Source: an uncultured Acidimicrobiales bacterium
Lineage (GTDB): Bacteria; Actinomycetota; Acidimicrobiia; Acidimicrobiales; SHLQ01
Assembly (NCBI GenBank): GCA_937922235.1
Contig: CAKZVC010000033.1
Location: forward strand, 19,910-83,909
Direction: 5' to 3'
DNA length: 64,000 bases
Below are positions 8,671 through 16,356 of the stretch, piece by piece (position 1 is the stretch's first letter; each line of letters opens with the position of its first letter). The position numbers and the translations under genes were made by a program. Below the pieces are notes generated by a model. It ran no database searches and was not told the DNA's origin. It saw only the letters and a list, made by a program, of their open reading frames with translations.

Positions 8671-9369
8671 CTATCGAGGTAGGTACTCGATCGGGACCGC
8701 CAGGGTTGCGCCGCTTTGCACTTCGATGCCAACAACGATGGCGATAACTTCGCCAATCGCGTTTACTACGGGCCCGCCCGACCATCCTGAGTCAACTGTG
8801 GCGCTGATGACGTACACATCTGGTCGACCAATGCCGTAGTAGCTGCCCGACGTCCGGTCGATGATCTCTCCGGTCGTCACTTCGATTCGCCCATTTGCGG
8901 GGACCCCGCCAATGGCAACCGTCTCGCCGAGCTCCGCCGGTGCTGTCGCAGGCAGAAGCGAGCTGGATAGCACCGTGCCACGCAAGACAGCAAGATCATG
9001 CTGACGCGAGATGTCCCGGTCGACAACGGCGATGTCGTCTTCGCCAACCTTGGCTTCGCGTGCGTTGATCAGCGCGTGGGCGACGGTGGCAATTCGCCCA
9101 TCGGCAAGTTGAAACGCAGTGCCCCGTTCGATGAGTCCATCAGAGGACACAGCAAGCGGGGCCACCGCTGCTGTGTCGAGTGAATTGGCACCGGCAGCCA
9201 CGACCACTGCCGGTGCCAACTCGACCGGCAAAGCCGGATCCGACGATGGGGTCTCGTCGGCAGAGGCTACGCCGATCATCACTACGAGAAGAAAGCCAAA
9301 TGCCATACCAACCAGCATTTGCATCTTCAGACGCTGTGATGCGCCTAAGTGATGACGCATAACCTCCAC
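8671..9369 (-). CDS. Exported trypsin-like serine protease
   Basis: 232 residues from a GTG at 9369; an ATG at 9360 (MRHHLGA) is an equally good start. A hydrophobic segment (about residues 17-37, MLVGMAFGFLLVVMIGVA) acts as signal or anchor. The rest is a chymotrypsin-fold peptidase: His in VAHAL, Asp in RQHDLAVL, nucleophile Ser in DSGWSGGPVV, so the triad is complete. No PDZ domain, unlike DegP/HtrA. Probably acts outside the membrane on an unknown substrate. Confidence 0.85.
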   Translation of the reverse strand: MEVMRHHLGASQRLKMQMLVGMAFGFLLVVMIGVASADETPSSDPALPVELAPAVVVAAGANSLDTAAVAPLAVSSDGLIERGTAFQLADGRIATVAHALINAREAKVGEDDIAVVDRDISRQHDLAVLRGTVLSSSLLPATAPAELGETVAIGGVPANGRIEVTTGEIIDRTSGSYYGIGRPDVYVISATVDSGWSGGPVVNAIGEVIAIVVGIEVQSGATLAVPIEYLPR

Positions 9370-9515
9370 ACGTCAAGAAGTACCAGTGTCCTGGCCATCA
9401 CTTCATGGGCAATACGGCCCCGGATAGCCAATTTTGGTGCGCTCCGCCCGTATCCGTCGATCAACGCTTGCGGCGCCACGCAGTGAGCGAGGTGCCTACT
9501 TTGGCGTCGAGATCT

Positions 9516-9677
9516 TTACTGGAAGTCGAGGTGAAGGTGATCGTCCTCGCGAAGTGCGAGCGCAGTACGTAGCGAATAGCCAGGACCGCCACAAACCCAA
9601 CAACCGGGGTCGTCGTCGGCCGTCCAGGCAACCTCGCACGGCAAGCACCGAAAACGAACGCGCTGCTGGTTGAGCAT
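9516..9677 (-). CDS. Small zinc-ribbon protein
   Basis: A 53-residue frame starting at the ATG at 9677 (MLNQQRVRFRC...). It carries two CxxC knuckles, CLPC and CWVC, separated by 13 residues, in a context (FRCLPC...W...CWVCGGPG) typical of tiny zinc-ribbon proteins. It occupies an otherwise empty 400-base gap between two minus-strand genes. The frame extends upstream to 9731, but that part looks non-coding. Function unknown; a chance ORF is possible. Confidence 0.5.
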   Translation of the reverse strand: MLNQQRVRFRCLPCEVAWTADDDPGCWVCGGPGYSLRTALALREDDHLHLDFQ

Positions 9678-9783
9678 GGGGATCGAACTTGTGGACGCTG
9701 GCGCCATACAAGCCAATCGGCATTGCGACATTCGAAATAAGCGCCGCTCGTTTCGAAAGACGATCCCGTTGCCTGCTGCTGCG

Positions 9784-10485
9784 TTACGGAACGGTGTTGC
9801 TGCTTCCCGGAATCATCCGGGCCCAACACAAGAAGAAGTCGGTGTTCGGGTCGAGCAAGCTCTGGGTGTTCTCGGGGCAATTGCCACGCTCGGGCCCGAT
9901 CTCGACAACCTTGCCATCGGACGTACCCGATGCGCACGAGCGCTCACGTGGCACGTTCCCGACAAGGGCAAAGCAGTCGCCAACGTCGAGTTGAGCTGAT
10001 GGCGGCACTCTCGGAGCGTTGTCGCGATCGCCACCGGCAAAGGCCGTCACGATCAAAATGCCGAGGAGTAATCCGAGCACCAGCAGTACTGGCATGGACG
10101 CCCAGACGCTGATCGAGCCGTCGCCCGATTCCTCATCGATTGTGCGGCTCGCTGCTTGGCGGGGAGTTTTTGCAGCAGGCCGTTTCGCCGCAGGCCGAGC
10201 TGGTTGGGCCGTAGCGGCACGAGGCGTGTTCGTGCGGGCGGGTGTCGCCGTTGCACGCCGCGGCTTGAGGCCATTGTCGTACTCACTCTTCTTCTTTGGA
10301 TCGGAGAGTACGTTCCATGCAACGTTGACCTGCTGCATTGCCTTCTCGGCTCGACGCGCGTCGGTTGGAGACCGTCCCTGCTGCCGGTCGGGGTGCAATG
10401 CCCTGGCGCGGCGGAGATACGCCTTGCGTATCTCTTGGGTCGTAGATCCCTGCTTGACGCCGAGGGTGTCGTAATGGGTTCCCAT
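9784..10485 (-). CDS. Membrane-anchored J-domain protein
   Basis: 233 residues. N-terminal J domain (about 1-70) with the HPD tripeptide in ALHPDRQQG, so it should stimulate an Hsp70 ATPase. Then a basic Ala/Pro-rich linker, one transmembrane helix (around residues 128-150, PVLLVLGLLLGILIVTAFA) and a C-terminal domain with spaced cysteines (VGDCFAL, RERSCA, GNCPEN, FLCWA) that should lie outside the membrane. It lacks the DnaJ zinc domain and is a DnaJ-like membrane protein, not the canonical DnaJ. Divergent from the zinc-ribbon gene at 10569. Confidence 0.8.
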   Translation of the reverse strand: MGTHYDTLGVKQGSTTQEIRKAYLRRARALHPDRQQGRSPTDARRAEKAMQQVNVAWNVLSDPKKKSEYDNGLKPRRATATPARTNTPRAATAQPARPAAKRPAAKTPRQAASRTIDEESGDGSISVWASMPVLLVLGLLLGILIVTAFAGGDRDNAPRVPPSAQLDVGDCFALVGNVPRERSCASGTSDGKVVEIGPERGNCPENTQSLLDPNTDFFLCWARMIPGSSNTVP

Positions 10486-10568
10486 TGCAGAATAAACGTT
10501 AACCGTTCGCTACCAGTAGGCCAGTATCAGACCACCCCTGCAAGTTAGCGAAGACCTACGATCGATGC

Positions 10569-10880
10569 ATGGCGCTGATTTCGTGCACCAACTGCGGTGA
10601 GGATGAGAACCTCGACGGAGAACGTGATGGCGAGACCATCACAATCACGTGCGCCGAATGCGGTTTGGTGTGGGATCGCGATCTGACACCGAGCTGCTCG
10701 ACGTGCGGATCGACCGATGTCCGGCCTGCATTTCAGGCGATTGTCGATAAGAGCCGAGGCACCCAGCTATCGATTCAGTCGATGCGGCTGCGATATCTGT
10801 GCCCCGATTGCGAGCCCGACCTCCTTGCTGACTACCTCGCCAGCAAGTCGCCGCTCCCACCCGACGAACTCCCCTTCTAG
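10569..10880 (+). CDS. Small protein with four CxxC zinc knuckles
   Basis: 103 residues. Four CxxC pairs: C6/C9, C28/C31, C43/C46 and C78/C81, suggesting two zinc ribbons. The first (CTNCG...CAECGLVW) resembles a TFIIB-type or rubredoxin-like ribbon. No catalytic signature. Small zinc-ribbon proteins of this type are often nucleic-acid or protein-binding adaptors, but the role here is unknown. Starts with ATG at 10569 in a short divergent region with the J-domain gene. Confidence 0.75.
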   Translation: MALISCTNCGEDENLDGERDGETITITCAECGLVWDRDLTPSCSTCGSTDVRPAFQAIVDKSRGTQLSIQSMRLRYLCPDCEPDLLADYLASKSPLPPDELPF

Positions 10881-10889
10881 AACAGCTCC

Positions 10890-10902
10890 GGGGTCTGACC
10901 CC
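10890..10902. repeat. GGGGTC-T-GACCCC palindrome
   Basis: A 6-base perfect inverted repeat with a single-base centre, in the convergent gap between the zinc-ribbon gene (stop 10880) and murF (stop 10919). The same core, GGGTCAGACCC, sits inside the 34-base tandem repeats at 18635-18897. It could work as a bidirectional terminator hairpin (followed by AAACTTTG, no long T run) or be a REP-like repeat. Confidence 0.5.
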
Positions 10903-10918
10903 AAACTTTGTTGGAGGA

Positions 10919-12223
10919 CTACCTGGCGAGGAGCTGTTCGGCGACTTTTTCGAGGCCGGCCGATCGGGAACCCTTGATGAGCACGGCGGTGGATGGGTCG
11001 AGTTCGGTGAGCATCGATGCCGGGTCGTCGACGGGATCACTGCCGTACAGGTTGGTGCCCACAGCGATCATCTCGATGCCAGCGGCCTCGATCTCAGAGG
11101 CGATCTGACGGTGATCGTCACCTTCGGACGGGCCGAGCTCGCCCATGTACCCCACCACGGCAACCTTGCGCTCGTGCGACAACGCGGCGAGCGATTCGAG
11201 CGCTCCTCGCATCGAGGTCGGGTTGGCGTTGTAGCTGTCGTTGATGATGAGCGCACCCGATGCGGTGTGGCCAATCTCCATGCGCCACGGAGAGATGACC
11301 GCGTTCGTGAGGCCTGCCTCGACCTGTTCGATCGTGGCTCCAAGCCACAGTGCCGTTCCGGCTGCGGCTGCAACGTTTGTGGCCATATGGGCACCGCGTG
11401 TCGACGGGGTGGCCGTGACACTTCCCCATTCGGTGTCGAGTACAAACGTGGCTCGGAGCTCGTCGTCGAGCGACACCGAACGGACGTGCACGTTGCAGCC
11501 CGAGGAGGCTCCGAAGGTCAGCACGGCGGCGCTGGTTCGGTCGGCCATCGGGGTCACGTACGGGTTGTCGCCGTTGAGAACGGCTAGACCGCTCGACGGC
11601 AACGCCTCGACGAGTTCGCCCTTCGCGATTGCGATGTTGTCGACCGACCCGAATTCGCCGGTGTGCGCTGCGGCAACGGTAGTGATGATTCCGATGGTCG
11701 GCGAGGCGATGCTGCAGAGCTCGGCAACGTGCCCGATACCTCGTGACCCCATCTCGATGATCGCCGCGTGGGCATCGTCGGGCGTGTTGAGAAGCGTGAG
11801 CGGCACCCCAATCTCGTTGTTGAACGACCGGGTGGATGCGTGGGTGTGCATTGCCTGACCCATCGCCCCGGCGAGTAGATCTTTGGTCGACGTCTTTCCC
11901 ACCGAACCGGTGATGCCGATGACCGGGCCGGGAATGCGTGCCCGAGCAGCACGGGCGAGGTCGCGCAGAGCCGCCGTTGTGTCGGCCACCTCAACACCAA
12001 CTCCCGACGTTGGCGGTTTGTGCGTGAGGTAGGCCGAAGCTCCTTCGGCCACTGCGGCGTCGATGAAGTCGTGGCCGTCGCGCTCGGCGACGAGCGGCAC
12101 GAAGAGTTGACCGGCGGTAATCGCTCGACTGTCTTGAGTCGCCCCATCGATTTCGACGTCGGCGTGCTCGTCGGCGACTGTTCCGTTCGTTGCGGCGGCT
12201 ATGTCAGCAGTAGTGAACTTCAC
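10919..12223 (-). CDS. murF: UDP-MurNAc-tripeptide:D-Ala-D-Ala ligase
   Basis: 434-residue Mur ligase adding D-Ala-D-Ala to UDP-MurNAc-tripeptide, the last cytoplasmic step of peptidoglycan precursor assembly. ATP-binding motif GITGSVGKTSTKD (about residues 104-116), FNNEIGVPLTLL, and the central and C-terminal ligase motifs (NDSYNANPTSM; KGSRSAGLE) are all present in MurF form. Divergent from ddl, which makes its D-Ala-D-Ala substrate; the starts are 94 bases apart, so shared control is likely. Confidence 0.96.
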   Translation of the reverse strand: MKFTTADIAAATNGTVADEHADVEIDGATQDSRAITAGQLFVPLVAERDGHDFIDAAVAEGASAYLTHKPPTSGVGVEVADTTAALRDLARAARARIPGPVIGITGSVGKTSTKDLLAGAMGQAMHTHASTRSFNNEIGVPLTLLNTPDDAHAAIIEMGSRGIGHVAELCSIASPTIGIITTVAAAHTGEFGSVDNIAIAKGELVEALPSSGLAVLNGDNPYVTPMADRTSAAVLTFGASSGCNVHVRSVSLDDELRATFVLDTEWGSVTATPSTRGAHMATNVAAAAGTALWLGATIEQVEAGLTNAVISPWRMEIGHTASGALIINDSYNANPTSMRGALESLAALSHERKVAVVGYMGELGPSEGDDHRQIASEIEAAGIEMIAVGTNLYGSDPVDDPASMLTELDPSTAVLIKGSRSAGLEKVAEQLLAR

Positions 12224-12317
12224 GGCCTGGACGTTAGCCGTCGACCAGGCTCAGGTGACGCTCCGTCCGCCCCGGCCACTTCCCCTAGACGCGAACGATT
12301 TCGCTAGGGTGAGGCTC

Positions 12318-13367
12318 GTGACGAACTCCAGCGCCCTCCCCCGTCTCGTTGTTCTCTTTGGAGGCCAGTCAGCCGAACACGACGTGTCATGTGTGACGGC
12401 CAAGCATGTGCTCGCCGCGGCCCGAAGCGATCGTTTCGAAATCATGCCGGTCGGCATTAGCCGCGACGGCCAATGGTCGCTGGTGGCGCCGAGTTCCGAT
12501 GCCGACGCCCTCGACCCCACCGGCGAGCCGGTCGACCCCTTCTCGCTGCTCCGTGAAACCGCTGATTCTGGCGGTGCAGTGTTGCCGCTGTTGCATGGCC
12601 CGATGGGCGAGGATGGCACGATCCAGGGCATGTGCGAGCTCGCGGGTGTTCCCTACGCCGGTTCAGGGGTGCTCGGCAGCGCTCTCGCCATGGACAAAAT
12701 CGCGGCCAAGAACGCGCTGGCTGCCGCTGGCGTTCCTCAGGCTGCGTGGTTCGGGTTCAACCGTGACGAAATCACCGATGCGACCGCCGGAAACCTGCTG
12801 CGAGAGCTCGGCAGTCCTGTCTTCGTGAAGCCCGCAAACATGGGGTCTTCTGTTGGCGTCAGCCGAGCCGAAACCGTCGAAGAAGTAGCCGCTGCTCTCG
12901 AACTTGCTGCGTCGTACGACGAATGGCTGGTCGTCGAAGAGGCAATCGAAGGTCGAGAGATCGAGATCAGCGTGCTTGGCAACCGATCGCCACGCACGTC
13001 ACTGCCCGGCGAGATCGTTGCGGGCGCCGATTTTTACACCTACGAGGACAAGTACCACGACGGTGTGGCCAAGCTTCTGATCCCAGCGCCACTCGACGAT
13101 TCTGAGATCGCCGACATGCAAGCGATGGCTATCGCCGCCTACCGGGCCCTCCGGGTGGAAGGTCTCGCCCGCGCTGACTTCTTCTACGAAGCCGCCGGCC
13201 GTGGATGGCTCGTAAACGAGCTGAACACCATGCCCGGGTTTACGCCGATCTCGATGTACCCGAAGATGTGGCAGGCATCAGGCCTCGACTACCCAGACCT
13301 GATCGACGAGCTCGTGTCGCTCGCCTACGACAAACACCAACGCCGCCAGACAAACACCCGACGCTGA
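12318..13367 (+). CDS. ddl: D-alanine--D-alanine ligase
   Basis: 349-residue ATP-grasp enzyme making D-Ala-D-Ala for MurF. The frame is open from 12201, but that extension overlaps the murF start region; the GTG at 12318 gives MTNSSALPRLVVLFGGQSAEHDVS, where Ddl normally begins. Key parts: GGQSAEHDVS (N-domain Glu), HGPMGEDG, YAGSGVLGSALAMDK, VKPANMGSSVGVS (ATP-grasp loop) and LNTMPGFTP...SMYPKMW (metal binding and Tyr/Met of the omega loop region). The KxxF/Y segment is of D-Ala-D-Ala type, with no sign of a D-lactate-type vancomycin-resistance variant. Confidence 0.95.
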   Translation: MTNSSALPRLVVLFGGQSAEHDVSCVTAKHVLAAARSDRFEIMPVGISRDGQWSLVAPSSDADALDPTGEPVDPFSLLRETADSGGAVLPLLHGPMGEDGTIQGMCELAGVPYAGSGVLGSALAMDKIAAKNALAAAGVPQAAWFGFNRDEITDATAGNLLRELGSPVFVKPANMGSSVGVSRAETVEEVAAALELAASYDEWLVVEEAIEGREIEISVLGNRSPRTSLPGEIVAGADFYTYEDKYHDGVAKLLIPAPLDDSEIADMQAMAIAAYRALRVEGLARADFFYEAAGRGWLVNELNTMPGFTPISMYPKMWQASGLDYPDLIDELVSLAYDKHQRRQTNTRR

Positions 13368-13413
13368 TTCCAGACGACGGGACGCCACTCCGGGTATTCA
13401 CTTTGCCTATTCG

Positions 13414-13956
13414 CTAGGAGTCCCAGCGCCAGGCGCCGATTGGGGACTTCCCGTCGTAGTGCTGTTCGTACGGCATAATCGACCAGCCCATTTCAAGCTG
13501 CGGATGTACTGGACGCCCCGGCTTGCTGTCGAAAAGGGGTGCACCCGGATCGACAGCCCAGACTGCGCCATCGGCAGGCCCGCCGCACACGACACCGAGA
13601 TCCGCGTAGCCAGCAGCAATGAACGCCAGGTCGTCGAGTGTGCAGGGAGCGGTCGTTGTGTACTTGATCTCTAGCTCGTCCCACTCGTTCAGGCCTCTAA
13701 CGGCTCTTTGAGGCCGTACTGCAAAGAGATCCTTGAGGGGCCAAAGGCTGATGCCAGGGAGCAAGTTCGCTCGTTGTTCGACGAAGAGGCCATCACTGAA
13801 CTCGAGCAATTCCTTGAACTCACCAGTGATATCGAGCTGGAGGTGCTCCTCGTACCTCGATATGTCCGCTGGTGTAGCGCCGACAGGTTTTGCGGATACG
13901 CCGTACTGCTCTTCGAGTAGAGAAACCCACGGCAGCAGGGCATCTAGCAGAGTCAT
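13414..13956 (-). CDS. SMI1/KNR4 (SUKH)-family protein
   Basis: 180 residues from the ATG at 13956 (MTLLDALLPWVSLLEEQYGVS). The frame extends further upstream into a gene in another frame, but that part is low-complexity shadow of the TPM gene. Pattern PADISRYEEHLQLDITGEFKELLEFSDGL is the SUKH/SMI1-KNR4 core. Bacterial SUKH proteins are often immunity proteins against secreted toxins, but no toxin is adjacent, so immunity is only a possibility. Lies on the same strand as, and 94 bases from, the TPM gene. Confidence 0.75.
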   Translation of the reverse strand: MTLLDALLPWVSLLEEQYGVSAKPVGATPADISRYEEHLQLDITGEFKELLEFSDGLFVEQRANLLPGISLWPLKDLFAVRPQRAVRGLNEWDELEIKYTTTAPCTLDDLAFIAAGYADLGVVCGGPADGAVWAVDPGAPLFDSKPGRPVHPQLEMGWSIMPYEQHYDGKSPIGAWRWDS

Positions 13957-14050
13957 GAAGCGCAGGTTAGAACGCGGGACGTGCTCCGCATGGGCGAAGT
14001 CTGTCTGGCGCGCACGCGCTCCCCTGAAGCGTTCGTGCCGGCTGCGCCGC

Positions 14051-16333
14051 TTACCAGCCGCCTGAGGAGCCTCCTCCGAAGCCGCCGCCTCCGCCGCCCC
14101 AGCCACCGGTGCTGCCGCCGCCGAAGCCGCCACCAAATCCACCGCCGAAGCCTCCTCCGCCACCGCCGCCACCCCAGCCACCACCGCGATGCGAGCGTCC
14201 GCCGCCGTGGCCGCGGAACCCGCCACCGCCGATGATGATGCCGCCGCCAAAGCCACCACCAAAGCCGCCGCGTCCATTGTGACGCTGACGTCGTTGAGCT
14301 TCTCGGTAGAGCTCGTCGGCGGTGATCTCGATCTGTTGGGCGTCCTTGGTCGCGCGGACGGGGTCGGTGTCGGCCAGGGCCTCAATGCCGCGGAGCTTCC
14401 CGCGAAGATTGTCGATGTCCGCCTGAGCCTGCTTGGCACGCCGTGACGAGAACATATGGCTTTGCACATGCCGGTCGGCCCGATCAACCGCGACCGATGC
14501 AGATCGGATCTCGCTGAGGGCCTGGTTTCGAAGCCGCTGCCGCTCGCCCACCGTTGCCTCGAATTCCTCGAGCTCGGTATTCACGATCGATTCGACCTGC
14601 CCGGCAATTTCCATTGCCTGGAGATACGCCGGCGGATTGATGCGCAGCGCTCCTTCTGCGGCTTCTTGCATACGGGCAACGTGCTGGGCGACTTCGGGTG
14701 CACGAGACGGAACGTCGTGGCGATGCTCGTTGACGTAGTTGATCAGCAAGCGCGCGTCGTCTGCCGAGGCTGCCACCGCGGACGGTGCCCCTTCCTTCGC
14801 CGCGGCCAGAAGCACATCGAGTTCGTCGAGCTCGTCGAGGAGTTCGTCGGCGAGATCGACTGCGTTCTGGGCTTTGTCGAGCTCGGCGTTCACCATTCGC
14901 ATGATGGACAGATCGCGTGGAATCTCGCCGAACGACTCCGATGCGAGCGTGCTTTGTTCGGCACGGTCGAGCTGACGGTCTGCCTCGTCGGGATGCCCAA
15001 GCACGTTCTCAAACGACTCGGTTGCGTGCTCGCTCGACCATCCGTGCATGAGCGAACGGAGCTGCATCACGCGGCCGCGTTGGCCCGAGACCTCGGGGCT
15101 CATGTTCGTTCGGCGTACCGAGGTCTCGGCGTGCCGTTGTTCGAGCGATTCGAGGTCGCCGGCGACCGACGCAACTTCCTCGGCGATCGGCTCGAGGTCG
15201 CCCTCCATCAGGTCGACGTCGATGCGCATCGCCAACGGATCAAGCAGATCAAGCGCCGCGGCGAGCTCGGCGAGGCGGCTACGACCAGACCCAACTTCCC
15301 ACCCCTCGGCCTCACGAGCGTCCGCGGCGTTCATGCCAGAGGAAATTCGGTCGCTGGTCTCACGATGTTTAGCGGCGAGCTCGTCAGGCTTACCCCGGAG
15401 CTCGTCGATCACGCCTTCGAGCGCGGTCACGTTCGTCTCGGCATCCTCTACGACAGCGAGAGCATCGGCGACGTGGCCTTCAACCTCGGTCTGATCCTCG
15501 ATGCTGTATCCGGCCACGTCATCGCGGGTGACTTCGCTAACCGGCGACCAAGCCTCATACAGGGTTCGTGACGATTCGGCGGCAGCAAGCTGGGCGGCGT
15601 TCAATCGCGCCATGGCGTTGCCTGTGATTCGACCGCCAGCAATCGTTGCTTCCTGCTCGGCGTCATACCAGCGAGCTTGCACGTCGGTCACGCGTTTGGC
15701 GTTTGCCTCAAAGCGTTCGGCTGCTACTTCACCACGGGAGCTGCGGGTTCGATTCTTCGTGTAGATCCAGGCCCCACCGCCTACGAGCGCAGCAGTTCCG
15801 AGGATGCCGCCCCCAACGGGAACGGTGTAGTCGGGTGGTGTCGTGCTCAGCCCCTCGACGGTGCCACCAACTCCACTCGACAGACCAGCGCTGATTTCGC
15901 CGTTTGCGAAGAACACGTTCATTCGGCCGACGATGTCGTTCGAGTCGTCATCCAATCGCTCGTCGAGATCGTCTCCGTAGGCAACCACGGTGTGCCGGTC
16001 GCCGGTCGATACGGCAAGCAGAACCGTGTTATCCGCAACGTTGCCGGGCGAGTTGAAGATGGCCGGGCACGCAGCGCGGACCTGGCCGGCAAGGCGAGCA
16101 TCGATGCTGCCATTGCCGCTAATGACCTGATCGGTGGCGTACACCGCGAAGTCGACGCCGGTCTCCTCCTCGGCCGACTGAATTGCGGCTCGCAAGCCTG
16201 ATTCGTCGCTAAGACCGCCGAGCTCATCGGTGAGGTCACAGGCGTCGGCCTGCGCTCCGACCGTCGGCGCTGTGGTGAGCAGCGCCACCACGAGTGCGGC
16301 TAGGGCGAGAATGATCGAACGGGTTCGTGCCAT
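14051..16333 (-). CDS. Exported TPM-domain protein with coiled coil and Gly-rich tail
   Basis: 760 residues. Signal peptide (residues 1-28, ...TTAPTVGAQA), then a TPM (TLP18.3/Psb32/MOLO-1, YgcG-like) domain at about 30-170, a transmembrane helix at about 173-191 (VPVGGGILGTAALVGGGAWIY), a long alpha-helical, coiled-coil-rich cytoplasmic region (about 195-690), and a C-terminal tail of about 70 residues nearly all Gly with Trp, Phe and Ser. Gly-rich tails and TPM domains occur together in YgcG-type proteins, though the long helical middle is unusual. Function unknown; probably a cell-envelope or phospholipid-associated factor. Confidence 0.8.
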   Translation of the reverse strand: MARTRSIILALAALVVALLTTAPTVGAQADACDLTDELGGLSDESGLRAAIQSAEEETGVDFAVYATDQVISGNGSIDARLAGQVRAACPAIFNSPGNVADNTVLLAVSTGDRHTVVAYGDDLDERLDDDSNDIVGRMNVFFANGEISAGLSSGVGGTVEGLSTTPPDYTVPVGGGILGTAALVGGGAWIYTKNRTRSSRGEVAAERFEANAKRVTDVQARWYDAEQEATIAGGRITGNAMARLNAAQLAAAESSRTLYEAWSPVSEVTRDDVAGYSIEDQTEVEGHVADALAVVEDAETNVTALEGVIDELRGKPDELAAKHRETSDRISSGMNAADAREAEGWEVGSGRSRLAELAAALDLLDPLAMRIDVDLMEGDLEPIAEEVASVAGDLESLEQRHAETSVRRTNMSPEVSGQRGRVMQLRSLMHGWSSEHATESFENVLGHPDEADRQLDRAEQSTLASESFGEIPRDLSIMRMVNAELDKAQNAVDLADELLDELDELDVLLAAAKEGAPSAVAASADDARLLINYVNEHRHDVPSRAPEVAQHVARMQEAAEGALRINPPAYLQAMEIAGQVESIVNTELEEFEATVGERQRLRNQALSEIRSASVAVDRADRHVQSHMFSSRRAKQAQADIDNLRGKLRGIEALADTDPVRATKDAQQIEITADELYREAQRRQRHNGRGGFGGGFGGGIIIGGGGFRGHGGGRSHRGGGWGGGGGGGGFGGGFGGGFGGGSTGGWGGGGGGFGGGSSGGW

Positions 16334-16356
16334 GCATCGACCCTAGCGATTCGGGC

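Noticed and set aside
13414..14487. 357-codon SUKH frame with a long N-terminal extension
   Set aside because: The extension is Ala-rich low complexity overlapping the Gly-rich TPM tail in another frame; start set at 13956.
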